A stretch of 7,393 bases of DNA from an uncultured bacterium (GCA_937894665.1 CALAWF010000215.1:1-7393); one strand, 5' to 3'. Numbered from the stretch's first letter, positions 1 through 6,036 are shown. Notes: generated by a model not told the origin, from the sequence alone. A program made the numbers and translations.

Positions 1-22
1 CTCGAATTCCTTTCGTAATCAT
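1..22 (-). CDS. Start of a third gene in the def-fmt operon (partial, 7 codons)
   Basis: An ATG at 22-20 shares one base with the fmt stop codon (TAATG arrangement) and reads M-I-T-K-G-I-R to the window edge. A GGAG inside the end of fmt lies about 10 nt upstream, which is good spacing for a ribosome site. This suggests a translationally coupled downstream gene. In many bacteria the gene after fmt is rsmB/sun or a metallopeptidase, but seven residues are too few to name it. Confidence 0.45.
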
Positions 23-933
23 TATTTTTTCACTCCGTTGTACCAATCTTTGGCAAGCATTTCGCTTTTCCCTTCCGGTTTAACTTTGATTAATCTTAGT
101 AGTCCTTTCCCACAGCCTATATCAATTCCTTCTTTTGAGTGAGCGACGATTTGTCCTACTTCTCCAGAGCCTTCAATCGGTTGAGTCTCAATAACTTTGA
201 TAATTTTTCCGTTAAACAAGAAATATGCACTTGGACAACGGCAAACCCCTCTAACAAGGTTGTGAATTTCAATATTTGATTTGTTCCAGTCTATTAAACA
301 TTCTTCTTTTGTCAATTTATTTGCCATACAAACACCATCTTCACATTGTTTTTGAGGAGTTAGGGTTTTATTTTTTAATCCTTCTAAAGTATCTTCAATC
401 ATTTGAGGCGATTTTTGGGCAATTTCATTCCAAAGTTCTTCACAATTCATTGTATCAGAAATTGGAATAACTAATTTTTGACAAACATCTCCACAATCAA
501 GTCCTAATTCTGTAATCATTGTACAAATTCCAGTTTCTTTATCTCCGTTAATAATCGCACGTTGAATAGGGTTCGCTCCTCTGTATTTGGGAAGAAGTGA
601 TGCGTGGAGATTAATTGTTTCGAATTTTGGAATATCCAAAACCTCTTGAGATAAAATCTGTCCAAAAGCAAATGTTACAAAAAAATCCGGTTCAAGTTTT
701 TTCAAGGCTTCTTGAATTTCAGGTTCTTTTCTTATAGATTTTGGTTGAAAAACCGGAATATTATTTTCAACTGCAAATTTTTTAATCGGCGACATTTGCA
801 ACTTGTGTCCACGACCAGCGGGTTTGTCTGGTTGAGTTACAACTGCTAATACATCAATTTTATTAGAATTATACAAATATTCTAGAGATTTTAATCCAAT
901 ATCAGGAGTTCCGAAAAATACAATCTTAATCAT
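22..933 (-). CDS. fmt: Methionyl-tRNA formyltransferase
   Basis: Cytoplasmic enzyme that transfers a formyl group from 10-formyl-THF to Met-tRNAfMet, making the initiator for translation. The 303-aa length is normal for the family. The N-terminal Rossmann-type catalytic domain shows FGTPD (residues 7-11), the VVTQPDKPAGRG stretch (31-42) and the signature NLHASLLPKYRG (108-119). The catalytic Asn108, His110 and Asp146 (GLDCGD) correspond to the N/H/D triad known in E. coli Fmt. The C-terminal OB-fold-like tRNA-binding domain starts near 204 (ANKLTKEE..IDW) and ends with the usual KPEGK..M.A.DW.NG. The ATG overlaps the end of def by 8 bp, and AGGAAGAG lies about 10 nt upstream within def, so translation is probably coupled. 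No defects are seen. Confidence 0.97.
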   Translation of the reverse strand: MIKIVFFGTPDIGLKSLEYLYNSNKIDVLAVVTQPDKPAGRGHKLQMSPIKKFAVENNIPVFQPKSIRKEPEIQEALKKLEPDFFVTFAFGQILSQEVLDIPKFETINLHASLLPKYRGANPIQRAIINGDKETGICTMITELGLDCGDVCQKLVIPISDTMNCEELWNEIAQKSPQMIEDTLEGLKNKTLTPQKQCEDGVCMANKLTKEECLIDWNKSNIEIHNLVRGVCRCPSAYFLFNGKIIKVIETQPIEGSGEVGQIVAHSKEGIDIGCGKGLLRLIKVKPEGKSEMLAKDWYNGVKK

Positions 934-1492
934 TTTTTGTTAACTCTTCCTCTAATTCTTTTTCTTCAACTAACGCATTTGGATCAAGATTTGGTAAATT
1001 GTGTTTTTTCAAAATATTTTCTGTTTCAAATCTATTGATACAGTGGTCAATGAATAAAATCCCGTCAAGGTGATCGTTTTCATGCTGGATTGCACGAGCC
1101 AAAAGTGTACCATCTTTAGCTTCCATAACAAACGGTTTCCCATGTTCATTTAGAGCTTTGACCATTACATTTTTATATCTTCTTACATCTGTGTATGCTT
1201 CAGGAAAACTCAAACAGCCTTCATTGCTTTTAATAGCACCACTTTTTTTTATTATTTTAGGGTTAATAAAAACGATTGGATTTAAAGGTTCATTTCCTGT
1301 TGAAGCATCAATAACAAATACTCTAACATTCTCTCCAATTTGCGGTGCAGCTAAACCAACACCATTTTTTGCATACATTGTGTCTAATAAATCTTGAACT
1401 AAATCGCTGATTTTTTTAGAAACTTTATGGACTTCTTTAGAAACTTCTCTTAATGATGGTTCGCCATAGTGTAAAATTTTTCTTATTGACAT
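926..1492 (-). CDS. def: Peptide deformylase
   Basis: Metalloenzyme that removes the N-formyl group from nascent proteins at the ribosome exit, undoing the Fmt reaction. All three family motifs are intact in the 188-aa product: GVGLAAPQIG (44-53), EGCLS (91-95, metal ligand Cys93) and QHENDHLDG (136-144, ligands His137 and His141, catalytic Glu138). The spacing and the EGCLS motif suit a type I enzyme. The C-terminus carries an acidic, charged tail (about 165-188), longer than in E. coli Def. The start chosen is the ATG at 1492, preceded by AGGAAGG with 9 nt spacing. An in-frame TTG at 1525 would add 11 residues but has no RBS and lies at or before the predicted transcription start. It is first in the operon, followed by fmt with an 8-bp overlap. 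Confidence 0.97.
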   Translation of the reverse strand: MSIRKILHYGEPSLREVSKEVHKVSKKISDLVQDLLDTMYAKNGVGLAAPQIGENVRVFVIDASTGNEPLNPIVFINPKIIKKSGAIKSNEGCLSFPEAYTDVRRYKNVMVKALNEHGKPFVMEAKDGTLLARAIQHENDHLDGILFIDHCINRFETENILKKHNLPNLDPNALVEEKELEEELTKND

Positions 1493-1526
1493 ATTTAACA
1501 ACCTTCCTATATCTATGTTTGTCAAT

Positions 1527-1555
1527 ATTTTACTATAAATATAGGTATGGGTAAA
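1527..1555 (-). promoter_or_regulatory. Candidate sigma70-type promoter for def-fmt
   Basis: On the minus strand, TTTACC (1555-1550) and TAAAAT (1532-1527) are separated by 17 nt. Each hexamer departs from consensus at one or two positions. Transcription would start near 1520, about 28 nt before the def ATG, and this supports the 1492 start. No terminator is visible between the upstream 168-aa gene and this site, so read-through from that gene is also possible. Confidence 0.45.
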
Positions 1556-1577
1556 GTTGAAACTTCGGATGTTTTAT

Positions 1578-2084
1578 TTAACCTTGTGGAGACATTGGTG
1601 GCATTGACGGTTTAACGCTAGATGCAACACTTCCCAAGATGAAGCCAATTGCTGTTCCCCAACCAAGATTTCTCCATTTTATTCTTGAAAATGCTTTTGA
1701 AGATACCGTGTCCATTAGTGCTTCGGACTTTTTAAAGCTCTTAAAATTATCAGCATAATATTTTTTCATTGTCTTAACTAAATTGTCGTCTGTAAATGTC
1801 TTTTTTAATTCTGCACATTTGTTTGCAATATCATCAACATTTTCGTTTACCCCAATATCTTTTAAAAAGATTTTAGATTCTGCACTCAATTTCTTTTTAG
1901 AAATTTCTTCTGCGGATTTATTTAATAATTCGATTTTGTCTTCAGCCATTTCTTTTCGAATGTCATAAGCTGTTCTAATGAATCGGTTTTTGGTTACAGG
2001 TAAATAGTATGCACTCATCCCGACAACTCCTAGAGTTGCACCCATTCCAAGATTTGCTTTGCTGTTGTTGACATTCATTGACAT
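1578..2084 (-). CDS. Unrecognised small protein with two hydrophobic segments
   Basis: 168-aa protein I do not recognise. The ATG at 2084 has AAAGGAG 8 nt upstream, a strong RBS; a second Met at residue 3 is less well placed. After a short polar N-terminus comes a Gly-rich hydrophobic stretch (about 11-30). Then follows a long Lys/Glu-rich, probably helical region (about 32-135), with many K/E/A/L residues suggesting coiled coil or helical bundle. A second hydrophobic segment is Gly/Ala-rich (about 139-157), and the tail is Pro/Met/Ser-rich (158-168). This would fit a two-pass inner-membrane protein with a helical soluble middle, or a membrane-associated structural protein. Cys is nearly absent (one, residue 90). 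It lies between the adhE terminator and the def promoter, so it is probably its own unit. Coding is well supported; the function is unknown. Confidence 0.85.
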   Translation of the reverse strand: MSMNVNNSKANLGMGATLGVVGMSAYYLPVTKNRFIRTAYDIRKEMAEDKIELLNKSAEEISKKKLSAESKIFLKDIGVNENVDDIANKCAELKKTFTDDNLVKTMKKYYADNFKSFKKSEALMDTVSSKAFSRIKWRNLGWGTAIGFILGSVASSVKPSMPPMSPQG

Positions 2085-2159
2085 ATAATTGACTCCTTTG
2101 TTTTCTTTTTAAAAACACCTAAAAATAAAAATTGCTATTATTATTAAAAAAAAATAACA

Positions 2160-2195
2160 AAATAAAAAGAAGCGGATACAAAATATCCGCTTCTT
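2160..2195 (-). terminator. Intrinsic terminator of adhE
   Basis: A perfect 12-bp inverted repeat (arms 2167-2178 and 2184-2195, AAGAAGCGGATA and its complement) with a 5-nt loop. On the minus strand it is followed by UUUUUAUU. It begins 26 nt after the adhE stop codon. The plus-strand side lacks a clean U-run, so it acts on adhE transcripts. Confidence 0.93.
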
Positions 2196-2221
2196 CAAAT
2201 TATCAGGTTTTATCCTTTCAA

Positions 2222-4906
2222 CTATTTTGATTTTTTAGCTGCTGGATAGTAATCTCTTACAACACCTTCAAATGCATCAATATAAATTTGTTTAATATCT
2301 GTCATTAGAGGGTATGCAGGGTTAGCACCTGTACATTGATCGTCGAATGCCAATTCAACCATTTCATCAAGTTTTTCATAGAATTCTTTTTCATCGATAC
2401 CGAATTCTTTGATTGAGAATGGTAAGTTGATTTTCTTCATCAAATCTTCAATAGCCTTGATGTATAATTCAACTTTTTCATCATCATTCTTACCGCCCAA
2501 GCCAAGTTCATCAGCTATTTGACCATATTTAGCCTTAGCATTAGGGAATTTGTATTGAGGGAAGATTGCTTGTTTTTTAGGACAATCAACAGCGTTGTAT
2601 TTGATAACTTGTCTGAATAACAATGCGTTAGCTACACCGTGTGGTACGTGGAACATAGCACCCAATTTGTGAGCCATAGAGTGGCACAATCCTAAGAATG
2701 AGTTAGCAAATGCCATACCAGCGATTGTTGCAGCATAGTGCATTTTTTCTCTAGCGATAGGATCGTTAGCACCTTCATTGTATGATCTTTCTAAGTATCT
2801 GAAGATTAACTTAGCAGCTTCCAAAGCATTTGAATTTGTGAAGTTAGTAGCCATACAAGATACATAAGCTTCTGTTGCGTGAACTAAAGCATCAATACCT
2901 GAAGAAGCTGTTAAGCCTTTTGGCATTCCATCAACAAAGTTAGGGTCGATGATTGACATATTTGGAGTCAAAGCGTAATCAGCGATAGCATATTTTACGT
3001 GAGATTCGTCATCCGTAATAATTGCGAATGGTGTAACTTCTGAACCAGTACCTGAAGTTGTTGGGATAGCAACCATAGTAGCTTTTTTACCCAATTCAGG
3101 GATTTTACAAATTCTTTTTCTGATGTCTAAGAATCTCATAGCAACATCTTCAAAGTTTGTTTCTGGTTGTTCATATAATAACCACATGATTTTAGCAGCA
3201 TCCATAGGAGAACCACCACCTAATGAGATGATTACATCAGGTTCATATGGTTTAATCATTTCCATAGCTTGGTTAATTGTAGATAATGTTGGATCTGGTT
3301 TTACATCGAAGAAGATTTGGTGATCAATACCAATTTCATCCAACACTTTAACGATACTATCAACAGCACCTGAGTTGAATAAGAATCTATCAGTTACGAT
3401 GAATGCACGTTTTTTACCTTGAAGTTCACGAAGAGCTAAATCAACAGCACCTCTTTTGAAGTAAACTTTAGGTGGAACCTTGAACCAAAGCATGTTTTCT
3501 CTCCTTTCTGCAACGGTTTTGTAGTTAAGTAAGTTTTCAACACCGATGTTACCTGAAACAGCGTTCTTACCCCAAGAACCACAACCTAAAGAAAGAGATG
3601 GTTCTAATTTGAAGTTGAACAAGTCTCCGATACCACCAAGAGCTGATGGAGAGTTAATCAATACACGGCAAGCAGGCATCATTTCAGCATACTTGTCAAT
3701 TCTTTCTTGATGACGAGCATCTGTATAAAGGTCAGCTGTGTGACCTGCACCACCTTTAGATACTAATGTGTAAGCAACATTTGCAGCATCTTCAAAATCT
3801 TTAGCTCTGTACATAGTCAAGATTGGAGATAATTTTTCTCTTGAGAATGGGTCATCCCAATCAACTTCTGGTCTTTCAGCTAACAAGATTTTTGAAGTTT
3901 CAGGAATATCAAATCCAGAAAGTTTAGCAATATTGTAAGCACTTTGACCAACGATTTGAGGGTGAGCAGTACCACGTTTTGGATCGATGAATGGAAGATC
4001 AATCATTTTCTTTTCATCTGATTCATTTAATAAGTAAGCACCTCTGTAAACGAATTCTTTTTTAACTTGTTCGTAGATTTCGTCAACTACAACAACTGAT
4101 TGTTCAGAAGCACAAATCATACCGTTGTCGAAAGTTTTTGACATCAAGATTGAAGAAACAGCCATTTGAATATCAGCAGTTTCATCAATTAAAGCACAAG
4201 CGTTACCAGGACCAACACCTAATGCTGGGTTTCCTGAAGAGTAAGCAGCTTTAACCATGCCAGGACCACCTGTAGCTAAGATACAAGAAATAGATGGGTG
4301 TTGCATCAATTGGCTAGATAATTCAATAGATGGAACATCAATCCAACCGATGATATCTTCTGGTGCCCCAGCTTTAACAGCAGCTTCTAAAACGATTTTA
4401 GCAGCTTCGATTGTAGATTTAGCAGCTCTAGGGTGTGGTGAGAAGATGATTGCGTTTCTTGTTTTCAAAGCAATCAATGATTTGAAAATTACTGTGGAAG
4501 TTGGGTTAGTTGTAGGAACGATACCTGCAATAACTCCAAGAGGATCAGCAACGATTTTAATACCGTCAGCTTTATTTTCTTTAATAATGCCGCAAGTTTT
4601 AGCATTTTTGTGTTTATTGTAAATGTATTCAGCTGCAAAGTGGTTTTTGATGATTTTATCTTCTAGAACCCCCATGCCTGTTTCTTCAACAGCCATTTTT
4701 GCAAGAGGAATACGAGCTTTATCAGCAGCTGTAGCAGCAGCTTTAAAGATTTTGTCAACTTGTTCTTGAGAGAATTTAGAATAAATTTTTTGAGCTTTCT
4801 TAACTCTTTCAACAAGTAATTCCAATTGTTCAGCTGTATCAACCACGTTAGACTTAGTTAAAGTCTTTTCAAGGTTTTCGACAGCTTTTTTGTTTTTTGT
4901 TGTCAT
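2222..4906 (-). CDS. adhE: Bifunctional acetaldehyde-CoA / alcohol dehydrogenase
   Basis: Cytoplasmic fermentation enzyme that reduces acetyl-CoA to acetaldehyde and then to ethanol, re-oxidising two NADH. The 894-aa length matches the family (E. coli AdhE is 891). Residues about 1-440 are the CoA-acylating aldehyde dehydrogenase, with GVGPGNACALIDETAD (230-245) and the catalytic Cys265 in FDNGMICASEQ. After the linker, about 475-870 is the iron-dependent alcohol dehydrogenase, with NAD-binding GGGSPMDAAK (563-572). The metal ligands are all present: Asp672, His676 (SGIDALVHATEAY), His742 (CHSMAH) and His756 (HVPHG), spaced as in E. coli D653/H657/H723/H737. Both halves are intact; family members form spirosome filaments. 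The ATG at 4906 is chosen because AAAGGAG sits 7 nt upstream; an upstream start at 4933 would fall only a few bases after the predicted transcript start. Monocistronic, with its own terminator and a palindromic operator upstream. Confidence 0.98.
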   Translation of the reverse strand: MTTKNKKAVENLEKTLTKSNVVDTAEQLELLVERVKKAQKIYSKFSQEQVDKIFKAAATAADKARIPLAKMAVEETGMGVLEDKIIKNHFAAEYIYNKHKNAKTCGIIKENKADGIKIVADPLGVIAGIVPTTNPTSTVIFKSLIALKTRNAIIFSPHPRAAKSTIEAAKIVLEAAVKAGAPEDIIGWIDVPSIELSSQLMQHPSISCILATGGPGMVKAAYSSGNPALGVGPGNACALIDETADIQMAVSSILMSKTFDNGMICASEQSVVVVDEIYEQVKKEFVYRGAYLLNESDEKKMIDLPFIDPKRGTAHPQIVGQSAYNIAKLSGFDIPETSKILLAERPEVDWDDPFSREKLSPILTMYRAKDFEDAANVAYTLVSKGGAGHTADLYTDARHQERIDKYAEMMPACRVLINSPSALGGIGDLFNFKLEPSLSLGCGSWGKNAVSGNIGVENLLNYKTVAERRENMLWFKVPPKVYFKRGAVDLALRELQGKKRAFIVTDRFLFNSGAVDSIVKVLDEIGIDHQIFFDVKPDPTLSTINQAMEMIKPYEPDVIISLGGGSPMDAAKIMWLLYEQPETNFEDVAMRFLDIRKRICKIPELGKKATMVAIPTTSGTGSEVTPFAIITDDESHVKYAIADYALTPNMSIIDPNFVDGMPKGLTASSGIDALVHATEAYVSCMATNFTNSNALEAAKLIFRYLERSYNEGANDPIAREKMHYAATIAGMAFANSFLGLCHSMAHKLGAMFHVPHGVANALLFRQVIKYNAVDCPKKQAIFPQYKFPNAKAKYGQIADELGLGGKNDDEKVELYIKAIEDLMKKINLPFSIKEFGIDEKEFYEKLDEMVELAFDDQCTGANPAYPLMTDIKQIYIDAFEGVVRDYYPAAKKSK

Positions 4907-4945
4907 GTTTTTTCTCCTTTTAGTAACACGCATTAGTATTAATAA

Positions 4946-4974
4946 ATAATATCTTATCTATTTTAATTTGTGAA
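4946..4974 (-). promoter_or_regulatory. adhE promoter P1
   Basis: Minus-strand TTCACA (4974-4969, 5/6 to consensus) and TATTAT (4951-4946, 5/6) are separated by exactly 17 nt. The start would be near 4939, giving a leader of about 33 nt. The -35 box lies inside one half of the palindrome at 4968-4985, so a bound regulator would block RNA polymerase. Confidence 0.7.
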
Positions 4975-4985
4975 ATTTATCACAA
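4968..4985. promoter_or_regulatory. Palindromic operator of adhE, Rex-like (or CRP/FNR-like)
   Basis: The 18-bp palindrome TTGTGAAATTTATCACAA has perfect 6-bp half-sites TTGTGA/TCACAA, centred about 70 bp upstream of the adhE ATG. The known Rex consensus is TTGTGAA-N4-TTCACAA; this site misses one inner base. Rex represses adhE in many anaerobes when NADH is low, and the overlap with the P1 -35 box fits repression. The same half-sites also fit TGTGA-N6-TCACA of CRP/FNR-family activators, so the regulator's identity is an inference. Confidence 0.75.
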
Positions 4986-4989
4986 TTAT

Positions 4990-5018
4990 ATTTTACTACT
5001 AAGATAATTCTAAATCAA
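4990..5018 (-). promoter_or_regulatory. Candidate second adhE promoter P2
   Basis: Minus-strand TTGATT (5018-5013) and TAAAAT (4995-4990) with 17-nt spacing. The predicted start (about 4983) falls inside the 4968-4985 operator, so the same regulator could control both promoters. It is weaker than P1 by match, and in such AT-rich DNA could be chance. Confidence 0.35.
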
Positions 5019-5100
5019 GTGTAACCTTTACAATCTTTATAATTTCTTTAGATATATTAATGCGGTCATGTGTTTATTCAAAATCGAGGTTCAATACAAT

Positions 5101-5124
5101 AAAAAAAAGAGGGCTAAAGCCCTC
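5101..5124 (-). terminator. Strong intrinsic terminator without an obvious gene in front
   Basis: GAGGGC and GCCCTC (5109-5114, 5119-5124) form a GC-rich 6-bp stem with a 4-nt loop. On the minus strand it is followed directly by eight U (complement of 5101-5108). It points toward adhE and would end transcripts made from 5125 upward on the minus strand. No gene of normal size lies there, so it implies a small transcript or an insulator for adhE. Confidence 0.88.
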
Positions 5125-5131
5125 ACTGGAA

Positions 5132-5188
5132 TTAAGAATAGCTGGAAGTATGAAAAAGATTAATTATATTAAAAGACACATGCTCCAT
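5132..5188 (-). CDS. Candidate 18-aa small ORF upstream of the orphan terminator
   Basis: The minus-strand ATG at 5188 has GGAG (5202-5199) with 10 nt spacing and encodes MEHVSFNIINLFHTSSYS. The TAA at 5134-5132 lies 7 nt before the terminator stem. A weak promoter candidate is placed about 45 nt upstream of the ATG. Promoter, RBS, ORF and terminator are therefore in the right order and spacing for a tiny gene. An ORF this short arises easily by chance, and the transcript could equally be a non-coding RNA. I do not recognise the peptide. Confidence 0.25.
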   Translation of the reverse strand: MEHVSFNIINLFHTSSYS

Positions 5189-5239
5189 GCTTTGTATTCT
5201 CCAGATGGTTAAATTTAAAAACAATTATTTACCTAGGTA

Positions 5240-5268
5240 TCTATAATTAATATTGTCTATTTTGGTAA
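5240..5268 (-). promoter_or_regulatory. Weak candidate promoter for the small minus-strand unit
   Basis: TTACCA (5268-5263) and TATAGA (5245-5240) on the minus strand, 17 nt apart, each matching consensus at four of six positions. It would start a transcript near 5233 that ends at the 5101-5124 terminator, about 130 nt long. Its support comes mostly from the terminator it would serve. Confidence 0.25.
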
Positions 5269-5299
5269 TTTTTATTTGCAAGAAAAGGTGTAGAATAAG

Positions 5300-5328
5300 G
5301 CAATAAGTGCATTTTGTACACTTATTGC
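5300..5328. repeat. Perfect 10-bp inverted repeat, possible operator
   Basis: GCAATAAGTG (5300-5309) and CACTTATTGC (5319-5328) are separated by 9 nt. No U-run follows on the plus strand, so it does not look like a terminator. Its core AAGTG-N9-CACTT recurs at 5428-5446 in the leader of the next gene. The two sites bracket the strong plus-strand promoter, which suggests binding by a dimeric regulator. Confidence 0.55.
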
Positions 5329-5384
5329 TAAAACGCTTATAAATTCAACACTTCCAGCTTCTTAACAAAACTTCATAGTAGGGG

Positions 5385-5413
5385 TTGACAAACAAAAAGT
5401 TATGGTTTATAGT
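5385..5413 (+). promoter_or_regulatory. Strong sigma70-type promoter of the 97-aa gene
   Basis: A perfect -35 TTGACA (5385-5390), 17-nt spacing, and TATAGT (5408-5413, 5/6). The start is expected near 5420, giving a leader of about 48 nt. It is the best promoter match in the window and implies high expression unless repressed. Confidence 0.85.
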
Positions 5414-5427
5414 GAAAGTGTTAAAAG

Positions 5428-5446
5428 AAGTGTTAAACGAACACTT
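5428..5446. repeat. Leader palindrome/hairpin with AAGTG-N9-CACTT design
   Basis: AAGTGTT (5428-5434) and AACACTT (5440-5446) form a perfect 7-bp stem with a 5-nt loop in the 5' leader, ending 7 nt before the Shine-Dalgarno. A second AAGTGTTAAA copy at 5416-5425 could pair with the same right arm, giving alternative folds. It could be an operator at about +10 to +25, or an RNA hairpin that modulates translation or stability. Confidence 0.5.
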
Positions 5447-5467
5447 AATAACGAAGGAGGTAACAAG

Positions 5468-5761
5468 ATGTTAACTATAAATCCTGTAAATATGAACTCA
5501 AAAAGATATGTTTCTTTCGGTGAAGGAAATATGAATAATATAAATTCTAAAGTTGGTGTTATGTCATTAGACAAAAAACCAAGTGCAAAAATTAACTTTG
5601 AAAAAGATATGTACATTACTCAAAAAGCAGATTCTGTACAATCAAATCCATTAAAAGCTATCGGATACAATATTGTTAAGGCTTATAATATACTAGTTAC
5701 TCCAAGAAGAAGTAACACCCAAACCGAATCAAAATACATTCACTTACCATATATGGCATAG
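5468..5761 (+). CDS. Unrecognised 97-aa protein with N-terminal VSFG motif
   Basis: I do not recognise this protein by family. The start is the ATG at 5468, preceded by the complete Shine-Dalgarno AAGGAGGT (5454-5461). An in-frame ATG further upstream at 5402 lies inside the promoter and cannot be used. The sequence is hydrophilic and rich in Asn, Ser and Lys, with no signal peptide or membrane segment. It has VSFG at 15-18, a polar and probably disordered stretch (about 19-60), a short amphipathic or helical part (about 61-77, PLKAIGYNIVKAYNILV), and a Thr/Ser/Arg-rich tail. From memory, short N-terminal FG-type motifs behind an Asn-rich leader are common in predicted proteins of gut Gastranaerophilales; this is recollection, not a database result. 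The near-consensus promoter and RBS suggest an abundant product. Confidence 0.75.
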   Translation: MLTINPVNMNSKRYVSFGEGNMNNINSKVGVMSLDKKPSAKINFEKDMYITQKADSVQSNPLKAIGYNIVKAYNILVTPRRSNTQTESKYIHLPYMA

Positions 5762-5861
5762 TGAATCACATTCACCAATTAAGAAAGACTTAACTCTTTC
5801 ATTTACCCCACAAATTAACTGAAACAATTACCCCATTGCGGAGGTTATATTTACAAGAAGT

Positions 5862-5895
5862 AATATCCATTCTTATATCGCAAAGAATGGATATT
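5862..5895 (+). terminator. 13-bp perfect hairpin, possible terminator of the 97-aa gene
   Basis: AATATCCATTCTT (5862-5874) and AAGAATGGATATT (5883-5895) flank an 8-nt loop. The stem is long but AT-rich, and what follows (GTATTATGT) is only moderately U-rich, so termination is likely but not certain. It begins about 100 nt after the stop codon. A regulatory or mRNA-stabilising role is an alternative. Confidence 0.45.
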
Positions 5896-5963
5896 GTATT
5901 ATGTACACTTAATCTTAAAAGTGCCTGTTTTTAAATGTTTTAGCTTGTATAAGTCCGGCTGAT

Positions 5964-5992
5964 TTGACTTTTAGCCCTCTTTGTAATATTCT
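5964..5992 (+). promoter_or_regulatory. Candidate promoter of the TPR gene
   Basis: TTGACT (5964-5969, 5/6) and TATTCT (5987-5992, 4/6), 17 nt apart. The start near 5999 would give a leader of about 26-38 nt, depending on the start codon. Confidence 0.45.
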
Positions 5993-6036
5993 TAACATAT
6001 ATTGTAATTTTAAAGGTTGCAATTTTGGTATTGATT

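Larger units (their letters stand above)
5762..6036. other. Non-coding stretch between the 97-aa gene and the TPR gene
   Basis: No supported gene on either strand. It holds a small palindrome just after the stop (GTGAAT-CAC-ATTCAC, 5761-5775), a weak 6-bp hairpin (5783-5800), two TTACCCCA copies 25 bp apart (5803-5810, 5828-5835), a 13-bp hairpin (5862-5895) and the candidate promoter of the TPR gene. GCGGAGG at 5838-5844 resembles an RBS but no real ORF follows. Confidence 0.7.

Noticed and set aside
1158..1397. Plus-strand ORF of 79 codons opposite def
   Set aside because: It lies wholly inside the conserved deformylase catalytic region on the other strand; no RBS-supported start. The same reasoning discards the opposite-strand ORFs within fmt, the 168-aa gene, adhE and the TPR gene.
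4907..4933. Nine-residue N-terminal extension of AdhE starting at 4933
   Set aside because: It lies within a few bases of the predicted transcript start, has no RBS, and the downstream ATG has AAAGGAG at ideal spacing.
5101..5400. Known structured RNA (6S, SRP RNA, tmRNA or RNase P RNA) on the minus strand
   Set aside because: The paired ends and terminator invite the idea, but I could not find the conserved cores of these RNAs, and the length does not match well.
5402..5467. Twenty-two-residue extension of the 97-aa protein
   Set aside because: It starts inside the -10 region of the promoter, while the ATG at 5468 has a perfect Shine-Dalgarno.
5407..5616. Minus-strand ORF of 69 codons, hydrophobic, antisense to the 97-aa gene
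   Set aside because: No RBS or promoter in position; it is the shadow of the plus-strand gene, which has both.
5972..5984. TAGCCCTCTTT resembling half of the 5101-5124 terminator
   Set aside because: The matching left arm is absent, so no GC-rich stem can form; it lies in the spacer of the candidate TPR promoter.
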